Below, piece by piece: positions 1 to 8,100 of a DNA stretch of 64,000 bases. The notes under the pieces are model-generated. The model was not told where the DNA came from. It saw nothing but the letters and a program-made list of their open reading frames with translations, and did no database searches. A program made the position numbers and the translations under genes. This DNA is from Pseudomonas sp. PB120 (lineage in GTDB: Bacteria; Pseudomonadota; Gammaproteobacteria; Pseudomonadales; Pseudomonadaceae): assembly GCF_009761815.1 (NCBI RefSeq), contig NZ_RWIN01000089.1, positions 62,001 to 126,000 on the forward strand, read 5' to 3'. Each line of letters opens with the position of its first letter. Position 1 is the stretch's first letter.

Positions 1-1917
1 CACCAGTGCCTGACTGCGGGCGGTTTCATCGAGCCCGGTCAGCGGTTCGCGGCTGAGGACCAACTCGCCGACCTTGCGCTGACGCTCGGCGCGCAACACG
101 CCTTCGCGCTCGTCCCAATCCAGTTGATCGACCACCCGCACTTGCTCGGCCAGCACGGAATCGAACAGCGCCGGATCGAAATCCGTCGCCAGGTAAATCC
201 GTTCTTCACGCTGCCCCTGGCGGCTGCCGAGATCGGCGATCACCAACCAGGGCTGTTTCATCAGGCTGTCGGCTTCGGCGAACAGCGCGGCACGCCCGTT
301 GGCCAGGCGGTATTCCGCGCCACCGGCTCGCCGCTGCTGGGCGACACGGTCGGGATAGGCCAGCGCCAGCAAGGCGCCGAGCCAGCGCGGGTGATCCGGA
401 TCGCTGACCGGTTCCGACGCCTTGCCGCGCAGGTAACCGCGATACTGCCGCGCCAGTTGCCGGGCCCGCTGCACACCGCTCTGGGCACCGCGCGCGGCAC
501 GCTCTTCACCCGACAACAGCACCAGTCGGCTGTGCAGATCGGCGCCGCCACCGCGCAAGATATCCCGCTCGCCAAGCAGGGCGGCGACATCGCAGGCCAT
601 CGGCGCCAGCCCGAGTGCCTGGCCGCGCAGCAGCAAATGGGCGATGCGCGGATGTGCCGGCAGTTCGGCCATGGCCTGACCGTGGCGGGTCAGCGTTTCA
701 CCGTCCAGTGCGCCCAGGCGATCGAGCAGGTTTTGAGCCTGTGCATAAGCGGCAGCGGGCGGCACGTCGAGCCACACCAGTTGCGTCGGCGTCACGCCCC
801 AACGACCGAGTTGCAGCGCCAGGCCGGCAAGGTCCGCCGAGAGAATTTCCGCACTGGCGTAGGCCGCCAGTTGCTCGTGCTGATCCTGCGACCACAAGCG
901 ATAACACACGCCCGGCTCCAGCCGCCCCGCACGGCCCGCGCGCTGCGTGGCGCTGGCCTTGGAAATGCGTTGAGTGTCGAGGCGGGTCATGCCACTGCCC
1001 GGATCGAAACGCGGGACTCGCGCCAACCCGGCATCGATCACCACGCGCACGCCGTCGATGGTCAGGCTGGTCTCGGCGATGTTGGTCGCCAGCACCACTT
1101 TGCGTTTGCCCGCCGGCGCCGGATCAATCGCCGCGCGTTGCGCCGCCAGGTCCAGTTCACCGTGCAACGGGCAAAGCATCACCGGCGTGCCCTCCCCCAA
1201 TGCATCGGCCAGTTGTTGATGCACGCGGCGGATTTCGGCCTGCCCCGGCAGGAACACCAGCACGCTGCCGGTCTCGTCATTCAAGGCGTCGAGAATGGTT
1301 TGCACCACTCGCGGCTCGATGAATTCTCCTGACTGGAACGGTCGGCCCCAGCGCATCGCCACCGGGTACATGCGGCCTTCACTGCGCAGGATCGGCGCGT
1401 CGTCGAGCAACCCGGCCAGGCGCTCGCCTTCGAGGGTTGCCGACATCAACAGGATTTTCAACGGTTGATCGTCACGAAACAGCTCCCGGCCATTCAGGCT
1501 CAGGGCCAAGGCCAGGTCGGCGTCGAGGCTACGTTCATGGAACTCGTCAAAAATCAGCAAGCCCACGCCTTCCAGCGCCGGATCATCCTGCAGGCGCCGA
1601 GTGAGAATGCCTTCGGTGACCACTTCGATACGGGTAGTGGGGCCGACTTTGCTGTCGAGCCGAATGCGATAGCCGACGGTCTCGCCAACTTTCTCCCCCA
1701 GCTCACTGGCCAGGCGCTCCGCTGCCGCCCGTGCCGCCAAGCGACGCGGCTCCAGCATCAGAATGGTCTGCCCGGCCAACCAGGTCTCATTGAGCAAGGC
1801 CAGTGGAACGCGGGTGGTTTTACCGGCGCCGGGCGGTGCTTCGAGCACGGCTTCGTGGCGTGTCGCCAAGGCTTCACGCAGCGCGGGTAAAACTTCATCA
1901 ATCGGCAAAGAAATCAT
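1..1917 (-). CDS. hrpB: ATP-dependent helicase HrpB, C-terminus outside window
   Basis: First 639 codons of a DEAH-type RNA helicase; the family is about 840 residues long, so roughly the last 200 lie beyond position 1. The start ATG is the complement of 1915-1917 and gives MISLPIDEVLPALREAL. Walker A (APPGAGKTT, Lys33) is followed by the LEPRRLAARAAAERLA motif Ia region, the Walker B variant DEFHER, and motif III (LMSATLEG). DEFH in place of DEAH is typical of HrpB. The E. coli protein is a helicase with no firmly assigned substrate. It is divergent from the lipoprotein gene at 2027, and a promoter candidate lies just upstream. The plus-strand open frames over this gene are antisense shadows. 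Confidence 0.95.
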   Translation of the reverse strand, partial: MISLPIDEVLPALREALATRHEAVLEAPPGAGKTTRVPLALLNETWLAGQTILMLEPRRLAARAAAERLASELGEKVGETVGYRIRLDSKVGPTTRIEVVTEGILTRRLQDDPALEGVGLLIFDEFHERSLDADLALALSLNGRELFRDDQPLKILLMSATLEGERLAGLLDDAPILRSEGRMYPVAMRWGRPFQSGEFIEPRVVQTILDALNDETGSVLVFLPGQAEIRRVHQQLADALGEGTPVMLCPLHGELDLAAQRAAIDPAPAGKRKVVLATNIAETSLTIDGVRVVIDAGLARVPRFDPGSGMTRLDTQRISKASATQRAGRAGRLEPGVCYRLWSQDQHEQLAAYASAEILSADLAGLALQLGRWGVTPTQLVWLDVPPAAAYAQAQNLLDRLGALDGETLTRHGQAMAELPAHPRIAHLLLRGQALGLAPMACDVAALLGERDILRGGGADLHSRLVLLSGEERAARGAQSGVQRARQLARQYRGYLRGKASEPVSDPDHPRWLGALLALAYPDRVAQQRRAGGAEYRLANGRAALFAEADSLMKQPWLVIADLGSRQGQREERIYLATDFDPALFDSVLAEQVRVVDQLDWDEREGVLRAERQRKVGELVLSREPLTGLDETARSQALV

Positions 1918-1940
1918 GCTGGCTCCCAAACAGAGGGCCG

Positions 1941-1968
1941 AGTATAACGGCGAACTGCCTGGCGTTAA
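1941..1968 (-). promoter_or_regulatory. sigma-70-type promoter candidate for hrpB
   Basis: On the minus strand, TTAACG (1963-1968) and TATACT (1941-1946) are 16 bases apart. The -10 lies 24 bases before the hrpB ATG, which would give a very short leader. Assigned by inspection only. Confidence 0.4.
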
Positions 1969-2026
1969 TCACGGTCCTAATTCATACAGACGCCTATTCG
2001 TTTTGAGATGACCAAGGAGATTTCCT

Positions 2027-2446
2027 ATGCGTGTTCCCTTTCGCCTGATTGGCGGTGTGCTGATTGCAACCCTGCTAACCCAAGTAACGGCCTGCGGATC
2101 GATCTTCTATCCCGACCGCCGTGGCCAGATTGACGGCAAGATCGACCCGGCCATCGCTGCGCTGGATGCCGTAGGCCTGCTGTTTTACATCATCCCCGGC
2201 TTGATCGCGTTTGCGGTCGACTTCGCCACCGGCGCGATTTATTTCGAACCGGGCAAGACCGCTCAGGTCGCTCCGGAAAAACTCAAGGAAGCCATCGGCG
2301 CCGATGGAAAAGTCGATAACCACAAGTTGCAGACTATTCTGGAAACCGAGCTGGGCCGCAGCTTCCCGCTGGATGACCCACGGTTGATCCAGCACAAGGG
2401 CAGCACTCAGCAATTGGCCATGTTCGGCTTGCAGCCTGCGGCATAA
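2027..2446 (+). CDS. Small predicted lipoprotein of unknown function
   Basis: 139 residues. A hydrophobic signal ending in the lipobox-like VTAC-G (Cys near residue 23) suggests an outer- or inner-membrane lipoprotein. A second hydrophobic stretch (VGLLFYIIPGLIAFAVDFATGAIYF, about residues 48-72) could be membrane-associated. A strong AAGGAG box sits 7-8 bases before the ATG. Orthologues occur next to hrpB in other pseudomonads, where automatic annotation has sometimes given misleading enzyme names. I see no enzyme motif. It is followed by fieF after 22 bases and may be co-transcribed with it. Confidence 0.75.
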   Translation: MRVPFRLIGGVLIATLLTQVTACGSIFYPDRRGQIDGKIDPAIAALDAVGLLFYIIPGLIAFAVDFATGAIYFEPGKTAQVAPEKLKEAIGADGKVDNHKLQTILETELGRSFPLDDPRLIQHKGSTQQLAMFGLQPAA

Positions 2447-2468
2447 CGCACAAGGAAAACCCGGCCCC

Positions 2469-3374
2469 ATGATTTCAAGCTCCGAACACGCCCGCCTGCT
2501 GCGGCTCGCCACCCGCGCCTCGGTGGCGGTGGCGTGCACACTGGTCGTCGCCAAAGCCATTGCCTGGTGGTTGAGCGGATCGGTGAGCATGCTCGCCGGG
2601 TTGACCGACTCGGCGCTCGACGGCGTCACTTCGCTGCTGAATTTACTGGCGGTGCATTACGCCTTGCGCCCGGCCGATGACGATCACCGTTACGGGCATG
2701 GCAAGGCCGAGTCGCTGGCGGGCATGGCTCAGGCGCTGTTCATTGGTGGCAGTGCGGTGCTGATTGCGTTGCAGGCGTTTGATCGGCTGCAGCATCCGGA
2801 ACCGGTGGGGGCGCCATGGATCAGCATCGGGGTGATCGTGTTCTCCCTGGTGCTGACCCTGGCCCTGCTGATGTTGCAACATCGGGTGGTCAAGGCGACC
2901 GGCTCCAACGCGGTGCGCGCCGACTCGCTGCACTATCGTTCGGACATGCTGCTCAACGGCAGCATTCTGGTGGCGCTGGTACTGGCCGGGTTTGGCTGGA
3001 ACCAGGTGGATGCGTGGTTTGGCCTGGGGATCGCGGCCTACATTCTGTGGAGCGCGATCCAGATCGCCCGCGAGAGTTTTACCGTGTTGATGGATGAAGA
3101 GCTGCCAGCGGATGTCAGTCAGCACATGCTCGAACTGGCGTGCAGCGTGCCGGGCGTTCTGGGCGCGCATGACCTGCGCACGCGTGTTTCCGGCAACCAG
3201 TGGTTCGTGCAGTTGCACCTGGAATTGCCGGGCGACCTGACCCTGTCAGTCGCGCACGGCATCAGCGACCAGGCCGCCGATGCCATTCACGCCGCCTACC
3301 CGCGAGCCGAGGTGCTGGTGCACGCCGACCCGCAGGAAGTGGTGCTGGCCGCCAGGGCTCAGAACGTGACCTGA
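2469..3374 (+). CDS. fieF: Cation diffusion facilitator (FieF/YiiP family)
   Basis: 301 residues, the normal length for this family of inner-membrane proton/divalent-metal antiporters (Zn2+, Fe2+, Cd2+). Metal-site motifs are visible: LTDSALDG (D-x3-D, membrane helix 2) and LHYRSDMLLN (H-x3-D, helix 5). The His-rich HRYGHGKAES loop follows helix 2. The C-terminal cytoplasmic domain, from about residue 205, has the conserved VPGVLGAHDLRTR stretch. Start ATG at 2469 follows an AAGGAAAA box. The 3' end overlaps the convergent gene at 3359 by 16 bases. Confidence 0.92.
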   Translation: MISSSEHARLLRLATRASVAVACTLVVAKAIAWWLSGSVSMLAGLTDSALDGVTSLLNLLAVHYALRPADDDHRYGHGKAESLAGMAQALFIGGSAVLIALQAFDRLQHPEPVGAPWISIGVIVFSLVLTLALLMLQHRVVKATGSNAVRADSLHYRSDMLLNGSILVALVLAGFGWNQVDAWFGLGIAAYILWSAIQIARESFTVLMDEELPADVSQHMLELACSVPGVLGAHDLRTRVSGNQWFVQLHLELPGDLTLSVAHGISDQAADAIHAAYPRAEVLVHADPQEVVLAARAQNVT

Positions 3375-4396
3375 TAACCGCGGCTGGCCAGGCAGTTCCC
3401 CTGGGCTTGACGGTAGGTTTGCACCACCGACGGGTCCGGTTGATAGGTGGCCGTTCGCGGATCGAAGCCACTTTGCTGCACCGCATATTGATAGCACTCG
3501 TAACCGTCCTGGCTGACTTGCTCCTGCGATTGACCGTTCGCCGGGTAAGCCGTCACGTCGTAGCCATTGCTGACTGGTTGCGGCTGCGGTTGCACGGGCG
3601 GCTCGACCACCACGTAATCCTGAGAGCTTTCCTGATAGGCGTAATACGACCCCGCCGCCAGGAACAACAGCGCACCGCCGATCCACACTTCACGGGCGTA
3701 ATCGGGCAGGTAACTGACGCGGATGCCGCGCGGTGGTTGAACCACTACATAACGCGGGCCTTGCGGGCGATACCAATAGCCGCCGGAGTAGAAGTAGTCG
3801 CGACCGCCATAGGGCACGCGGAATTCACGATCCGGGAAACGGTCGACCATTTGCCCGGGACGATACTGCGGGCCGGGCCCCCAGCCGTTGCCGTGCCCAT
3901 CCGGGCGACCGGCCCAGCGATGATCGTCCGGGCGCGGGCCATTGTTCTGCCAATGCGCGTTGTTGTCGTTGCGCCGTGGCACGTCCTGGTAGTAACCACG
4001 CTGGGGTTGCTGGGTCTGGCGCACGGTGTCGGGCCGGCCCTGGATCGGCAGGTCGTTGGCCGGCAGCTGCGGCGGTGGGGGTGGCGGGCGGACCGGACTG
4101 TTGTAGTCGTGCGGTTGCCGGTTTTGCTGATTCTGCCCGTTGTGCTCGAACTGACGGCTGTTGTCGCCGCGAATGATGTCATTGTTCTGCGGGCGAGGCT
4201 GATTCTGCTGTTGCTGCCCGTTTTGCGGACGCGGCTGATTGTTGCCACCGTGCCCCTGATTGTTCCCCTGGTGGCCATCCCACCCGTGTTGCCCGCCATC
4301 GGGGCCACGGTTTTGCGGCTCATCGGCCAGCGATTGCGCAGTGACACTTACACACAGCAAACCAACACCGGCCAAACGCCAGATGCGCGACTTCAT
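3359..4396 (-). CDS. Exported Gln/Asn/Pro-rich protein (DUF6515-like)
   Basis: 345 residues from the ATG at 4396, preceded by GAGGAAA at good spacing; a GTG four codons upstream is less likely. A signal peptide ends near SLADE. Residues of about 25-150 are low complexity, rich in Gln, Asn, Pro, Gly and His (repeats such as NQPRPQNGQQQQNQPRPQN). A folded part follows with Tyr-rich YGGRDYFYSGGYWYRPQGPRYVVVQPPRG and a probable membrane segment (WIGGALLFLAAGSYYAY). The C-terminus has two Cys (YECYQYAVQQSGFD and QGNCLASRGY), a pattern seen in DUF6515-type proteins. Function is unknown; an envelope location is inferred from the signal and membrane segments. Confidence 0.78.
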   Translation of the reverse strand: MKSRIWRLAGVGLLCVSVTAQSLADEPQNRGPDGGQHGWDGHQGNNQGHGGNNQPRPQNGQQQQNQPRPQNNDIIRGDNSRQFEHNGQNQQNRQPHDYNSPVRPPPPPPQLPANDLPIQGRPDTVRQTQQPQRGYYQDVPRRNDNNAHWQNNGPRPDDHRWAGRPDGHGNGWGPGPQYRPGQMVDRFPDREFRVPYGGRDYFYSGGYWYRPQGPRYVVVQPPRGIRVSYLPDYAREVWIGGALLFLAAGSYYAYQESSQDYVVVEPPVQPQPQPVSNGYDVTAYPANGQSQEQVSQDGYECYQYAVQQSGFDPRTATYQPDPSVVQTYRQAQGNCLASRGYQVTF

Positions 4397-4845
4397 GCTT
4401 TTCCTCACTGCGGGTTAGGGCCTGTACGTAAGACTGGGAAAGCACAGGCCGGTTCTGCTACAGGTTATCAGTCGCGCAACTTATTTATTGAGGGACACTT
4501 TTTAAAGGGCATGAAAAATCGCGGGCAAAAGAAAAGGGAGACCCGTCGGCCTCCCTTTGAGAACTTCGTCCGTGCTCGACGCTTATGACGTCGGCTCACC
4601 TCACGCCGTCTTCTGGACAGTGTGTAGCTCGGGGGCCGGCGCATCCCCTGTGGGGAGTGGCGGCCGCGACTGGCCTGATTGGGCGAGCCGCTGTGGACTG
4701 TTTGTCCGAGCAGTGATTCTGGTGATAAGAATAGGCCTGCGGCGCCGGCAGAGGATTGCGAAGATTGCTCAAATAAACATTACTTGCGCAATTTTTAACC
4801 CTGGATAGATAATCTGCCGCAATAGTTATGACAAAGGCCTGATTG
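4397..4845 (+). other. Intergenic stretch, no confident gene
   Basis: About 450 bases between the exported-protein gene and the Lrp-type regulator. It holds a leftward terminator-like hairpin (4523-4558) and, next to the regulator, an AT-rich stretch (4765-4835) that probably contains its promoter. Short open frames in 4560-4840 read as non-coding on both strands; I do not support any as a gene. A small RNA transcribed leftward would explain the hairpin. Confidence 0.5.
4523..4558 (-). terminator. Rho-independent terminator candidate, leftward
   Basis: On the minus strand AAAGGGAG (complement of 4551-4558) pairs with CTCCCTTT (complement of 4533-4540) around a 10-base loop and is followed by the T-rich run TCTTTTG. 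No annotated minus-strand gene lies immediately to its right. Confidence 0.55.
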
Positions 4846-5325
4846 ATGAGCAAACTCGACCGATACGACTTGAGCATTTTGGCGGAATTGCAGCGTGACG
4901 CGCGCATCTCCAACCAGGAATTGGCCGAGCGCATCGGCCTGTCGCCCTCGCCTTGCTCGCGGCGGGTCAAGCAACTGGAAGACGACGGCTACATTACCCG
5001 TCAGGTCGCCCTGCTCGACCGCAAAATGCTCGGCCTGAGCCTCACGGCGTACGTGCTGATCGGCATGGACCGCCATACGCCGGAGCGGTTCGAGAATTTC
5101 GAAGCGGCGATTCGCACCTTGCCGCAGGTGCTGGAATGCAGCCTGGTGACCGGGATGGACGCCGACTATCAGCTCAAGGTGGTGGTGCCGGACATGGATC
5201 ATTATCAGAAATTGCTGCTGGGGCATCTGACGCGAATTGAAGGGGTGACAAGTGTGCGGTCGAGTTTTGTGCTGAATCAGGTACTGAACAGCACTGAACT
5301 GCCGTTGACTCATCTGCGCAGCTGA
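4846..5325 (+). CDS. Lrp/AsnC family transcriptional regulator
   Basis: 159 residues, the standard length. The N-terminal winged HTH (about residues 4-60) contains LDRYDLSILAELQRDARISN and the recognition region LSPSPCSRRVKQLE. The C-terminal RAM/ligand-binding domain includes LECSLVTGMDADYQLKVVV and ends in the usual VRSSFVLNQV strand. Members bind amino acids and control amino-acid metabolism or transport as dimers or octamers; the effector here cannot be read from sequence. ATG at 4846 is preferred over the TTG one codon upstream. Confidence 0.92.
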   Translation: MSKLDRYDLSILAELQRDARISNQELAERIGLSPSPCSRRVKQLEDDGYITRQVALLDRKMLGLSLTAYVLIGMDRHTPERFENFEAAIRTLPQVLECSLVTGMDADYQLKVVVPDMDHYQKLLLGHLTRIEGVTSVRSSFVLNQVLNSTELPLTHLRS

Positions 5326-5330
5326 AGACG

Positions 5331-5398
5331 CCATCGCGAGCAGGCTCACTCCCACAATTGACTGCATTCCCCTGTGGGAGCGAGCCTGCTCGCGATGG
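5331..5398. repeat. REPIN, family A (GAGCCTGCTCGCGATGG)
   Basis: Two inverted REP arms, CCATCGCGAGCAGGCTCACTCCCAC and GTGGGAGCGAGCCTGCTCGCGATGG, separated by about 18 bases. It starts 5 bases after the Lrp-type gene's stop. One arm has A for G (CTCACTCC), breaking the inner palindrome. Confidence 0.9.
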
Positions 5399-5511
5399 GG
5401 CCGGGACAGGCGACGAATAGCTGCGACACACCGCCGCAGGTCCATGCTGCGCCATTATCCCATGACGTATACTCCAGCGCCTTTTAGCCCCGCCCGCGCT
5501 GGAGATACTCA

Positions 5512-5721
5512 ATGGATCCTGCAGTTTTTGAAGAGTGGATGATGACCGGACTGGTTACCATCCTGATCATTTTCATGGGTTTCATCGTTTGGGATCTGGC
5601 GAAGAAATCCAAGGCCGGGCGCTTTGGCTCGTTCATCCTGTTCTTCGTGCTGGGCCTGGGTGTCGCTGCTTTTGTGATCAAAAGCGTGGTGATCGGCCTG
5701 ATCGAATCCGGCTCGTTATAA
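5512..5721 (+). CDS. DUF2788 small membrane protein
   Basis: 69 residues with two hydrophobic helices ([18 protein letters not shown] and [20 protein letters not shown]) separated by a short Lys-rich loop. This matches the DUF2788 family of short inner-membrane proteins in Pseudomonas. Function is unknown. Its last Leu codon and stop form TTATAA, which also contains the stop of the convergent rluE gene. Confidence 0.85.
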   Translation: MDPAVFEEWMMTGLVTILIIFMGFIVWDLAKKSKAGRFGSFILFFVLGLGVAAFVIKSVVIGLIESGSL

Positions 5722-6357
5722 ACGCGCCGGCACTTCTTTCCACTGGCCCTGATCGAGCCCTTCGATCGACCAGTCACCGATTTTGACCCGCACCAACCGC
5801 AAGGTCGGCAAGCCGACCGCCGCCGTCATGCGCCGGACCTGACGGTTGCGCCCCTCGCGAATCACCAGCTCCAGCCAACTCGTCGGCACACTTTTGCGAA
5901 AGCGCACCGGCGGGTTGCGTGGCCACAGTTCCGGCTCGTCCAGCTGCCGTGCCTCGGCCGGCAAGGTCATGCCGTCATTCAGCTCGACGCCCTCGCGCAA
6001 GCGCTGCATCTGCTCGGCGCTCGGTTCGCCTTCTACTTGTACCCAATAGGTCTTGGCCAGTTTGTGCTTCGGGTCGGCGATCCGCGCTTGCAGCTGGCCG
6101 TCATTGGTGAGCAGCAGCAACCCCTCGCTGTCGCGGTCCAGCCGACCTGCCGGGTAAATCCCTGGAATCTCGATGTAGTCCTTGAGCGTCGCCCGGCCTT
6201 CGCCGTCGCTGAATTGCGTCAGCACATCGAACGGTTTGTTGAACAAAATCAGCTTCGGCTCGGCCGGTGGCGCTTTGGCGACACGGCGCGGGGCTGAGGA
6301 CGATGGCGCAGGCTTCGCGCCAGGGCGGCGGGAAACGGGACGTGGAGGACGAGGCAT
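5716..6357 (-). CDS. rluE: 23S rRNA pseudouridine synthase RluE
   Basis: 213 residues. RsuA/RluB-type synthase carrying the catalytic motif [16 protein letters not shown] (Asp in RLD) and the C-terminal [11 protein letters not shown] motif. The single-domain build without an S4 domain and the [11 protein letters not shown] start fit RluE, which converts U2457 of 23S rRNA. A basic Pro/Ala-rich extension of about 35 residues precedes the domain, a common trait of the Pseudomonas protein. Convergent with DUF2788, sharing 6 bases. Confidence 0.92.
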   Translation of the reverse strand: MPRPPRPVSRRPGAKPAPSSSAPRRVAKAPPAEPKLILFNKPFDVLTQFSDGEGRATLKDYIEIPGIYPAGRLDRDSEGLLLLTNDGQLQARIADPKHKLAKTYWVQVEGEPSAEQMQRLREGVELNDGMTLPAEARQLDEPELWPRNPPVRFRKSVPTSWLELVIREGRNRQVRRMTAAVGLPTLRLVRVKIGDWSIEGLDQGQWKEVPARL

Positions 6358-6425
6358 GGCGAAGAGAACATCTAACGGTCAGGGCTGCCAATGCTAGTGC
6401 CCCGACCGTCAAATGACCATGACTG

Positions 6426-7898
6426 TTAGCGGAACGGCGGCTCGTCGAAGCTGCGCAGTTTGCGCGAGTGCAACGAGTTGAGTTCGGTGCGTAGCAGATC
6501 CACCGCCTCGATGCCGATCTTCAAGTGCTGGCTGACCGCGCGCTCGTAGAAGGCGTTGGCCGAACCCGGCAGCTTGATTTCACTGTGCAACGGCTTGTCC
6601 GAAACACAGAGCAGCGTGCCGTACGGCACCCGCAAGCGATAACCCTGCGCGGCGATGGTGCCGCTCTCCATGTCCACCGCAACCGCGCGCGACAGGTTGA
6701 TCAACGGACGCTCCTGCGCCCAGCGCAATTCCCAGTTACGGTCGTCGTAAGTGAGCACGGTGCCGGTGCGCAGGCGTTTCTTCAGTTCATCGCCCTTCTC
6801 GCCAGTGATGTTGGCCGCCGCTTGCTGCAACGCCATCTGCACTTCCGCCAGGGCCGGGATCGGAATGTTCGGCGGCACAACCCGGTCGAGAATCCCGTCA
6901 CGTCGCATGTAAGCGTGAGCCAGCACGTAGTCGCCAATGGTCTGCGACTGACGCAAGCCACCGCAGTGGCCGATCATCAGCCAGCAATGCGGACGCAGCA
7001 CGGCCAGGTGATCGGTGATGTTCTTCGCGTTGGACGGGCCGACGCCGATGTTCACCAGCGTCACGCCGTGGCCATCGTTGGCAATCAGGTGGTAAGCCGG
7101 CATCTGGTAACGATGCCAGACCACACCCGCCGCAATCGCCGACGCTTCGCCGTGGTCCATGCTCTTTTCGATGATCACGTTGCCCGGCAGCACCATGCGC
7201 ACGAAACGCGGGTCGCTGCGCAGTTGCTCAAGGCCATGAACGATGAACTGATCCACATAACGGTGGTAGTTGGTCAGCAGAATCCAGGGCTGCACATGAC
7301 GCCAGTCGCTGCCGGTGTAATGCACCAGGCGGCGCAGGGAAAAGTCCACTCGCGCAGCATCGAACAGGGCCAACGGCAGCGGGTCGGTGTTTTCCCAATC
7401 GTACAGGCCATCGGCAATGCCGTCGGTCGCGGCCGACAGGTCGGTACTCGGGAACACCCGCGCCAGCACGGCGGCGGTCACGCCGGAGCCGGCCAGCTCA
7501 TCGCCCTGCTCGACCACGTAGGGGTAAGGAATGTTCTGCTGGCTGACGCCCACTTCGACCGTCACGGTGAAGTCGTGCATCAAGGGAACCAGTTGTTCCA
7601 GCAAGTACTTACGGAACGCCGCCGGATGGGTGACGGTGACGCTGTAGGTCCCCGGCAACTGGACCTTGGCGTAGGCGCGCGTGGTTTGTGGGACTTCGCC
7701 CTGGCAGTGGTAGGTCAGACGCAGTTCAGGATAACGAAACATCGCACGCTGTTCGGCGTCCGGCTCTACACGGTCCTTGAGGTAGAGCTTGAGCGCCTGG
7801 CTCAGCGCTGTGGTTGCACGATTGTGCAAGAGCGCAAGCCGGTCCACGGCTTGCTCGGCGGTTTGAACGATAATAAAAGCTTCGGTCACGATCAGCAT
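6426..7898 (-). CDS. amn: AMP nucleosidase
   Basis: 490 residues, close to E. coli Amn (484). It hydrolyses AMP to adenine and ribose 5-phosphate in purine salvage. An N-terminal Amn-specific domain (to about residue 170) precedes a nucleoside-phosphorylase-like domain with NIGVGPSNAKNITDHLAVL, MIGHCGGLR and the VDMESGTIAAQGYRL active-site region. The ATG at 7898 gives the usual N-terminus (MLIVTEAFIIVQTAE) but has ACAGG abutting it; an ATG nine codons upstream (7925) has a better-placed AGG, so the start is uncertain. The frame stays open to 7997, near the REPIN. Confidence 0.93.
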   Translation of the reverse strand: MLIVTEAFIIVQTAEQAVDRLALLHNRATTALSQALKLYLKDRVEPDAEQRAMFRYPELRLTYHCQGEVPQTTRAYAKVQLPGTYSVTVTHPAAFRKYLLEQLVPLMHDFTVTVEVGVSQQNIPYPYVVEQGDELAGSGVTAAVLARVFPSTDLSAATDGIADGLYDWENTDPLPLALFDAARVDFSLRRLVHYTGSDWRHVQPWILLTNYHRYVDQFIVHGLEQLRSDPRFVRMVLPGNVIIEKSMDHGEASAIAAGVVWHRYQMPAYHLIANDGHGVTLVNIGVGPSNAKNITDHLAVLRPHCWLMIGHCGGLRQSQTIGDYVLAHAYMRRDGILDRVVPPNIPIPALAEVQMALQQAAANITGEKGDELKKRLRTGTVLTYDDRNWELRWAQERPLINLSRAVAVDMESGTIAAQGYRLRVPYGTLLCVSDKPLHSEIKLPGSANAFYERAVSQHLKIGIEAVDLLRTELNSLHSRKLRSFDEPPFR

Positions 7899-7997
7899 CC
7901 TGTGTTCTGACTTGCAGGCCTTCATCTTGCCTGCAACAGCGTCGGACGGGAACAGTGGCGTGTTGATACATGAATGCCCGGAACCCCCCGGATCCAA

Positions 7998-8088
7998 TGT
8001 AGGAGCGAGCCTGCTCGCGATGACGGTATGTCAGTCAATGAATAAGTTGACTGTCAGTCCGCTATCGCGAGCAGGCTCGCTCCTACAG
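7998..8088. repeat. REPIN, family A variant (TGTAGGAGCGAGCC)
   Basis: Inverted pair: TGTAGGAGCGAGCCTGCTCG near 7999 and CGAGCAGGCTCGCTCCTACA ending near 8088, with about 50 bases between them including an imperfect GTCAGTCAA/TTGACTGTC palindrome. Lies between aidB and amn. Confidence 0.9.
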
Positions 8089-8100
8089 GGGCGGTGGTGT

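Noticed and set aside
124..1332. Long plus-strand open frame opposite hrpB
   Set aside because: The minus strand encodes clear helicase motifs; the plus frame has no family features and high-GC composition explains its length.
4596..4970. Minus-strand 124-codon frame overlapping the Lrp-type gene
   Set aside because: It runs antisense through the regulator's HTH and has no plausible RBS or family feature.
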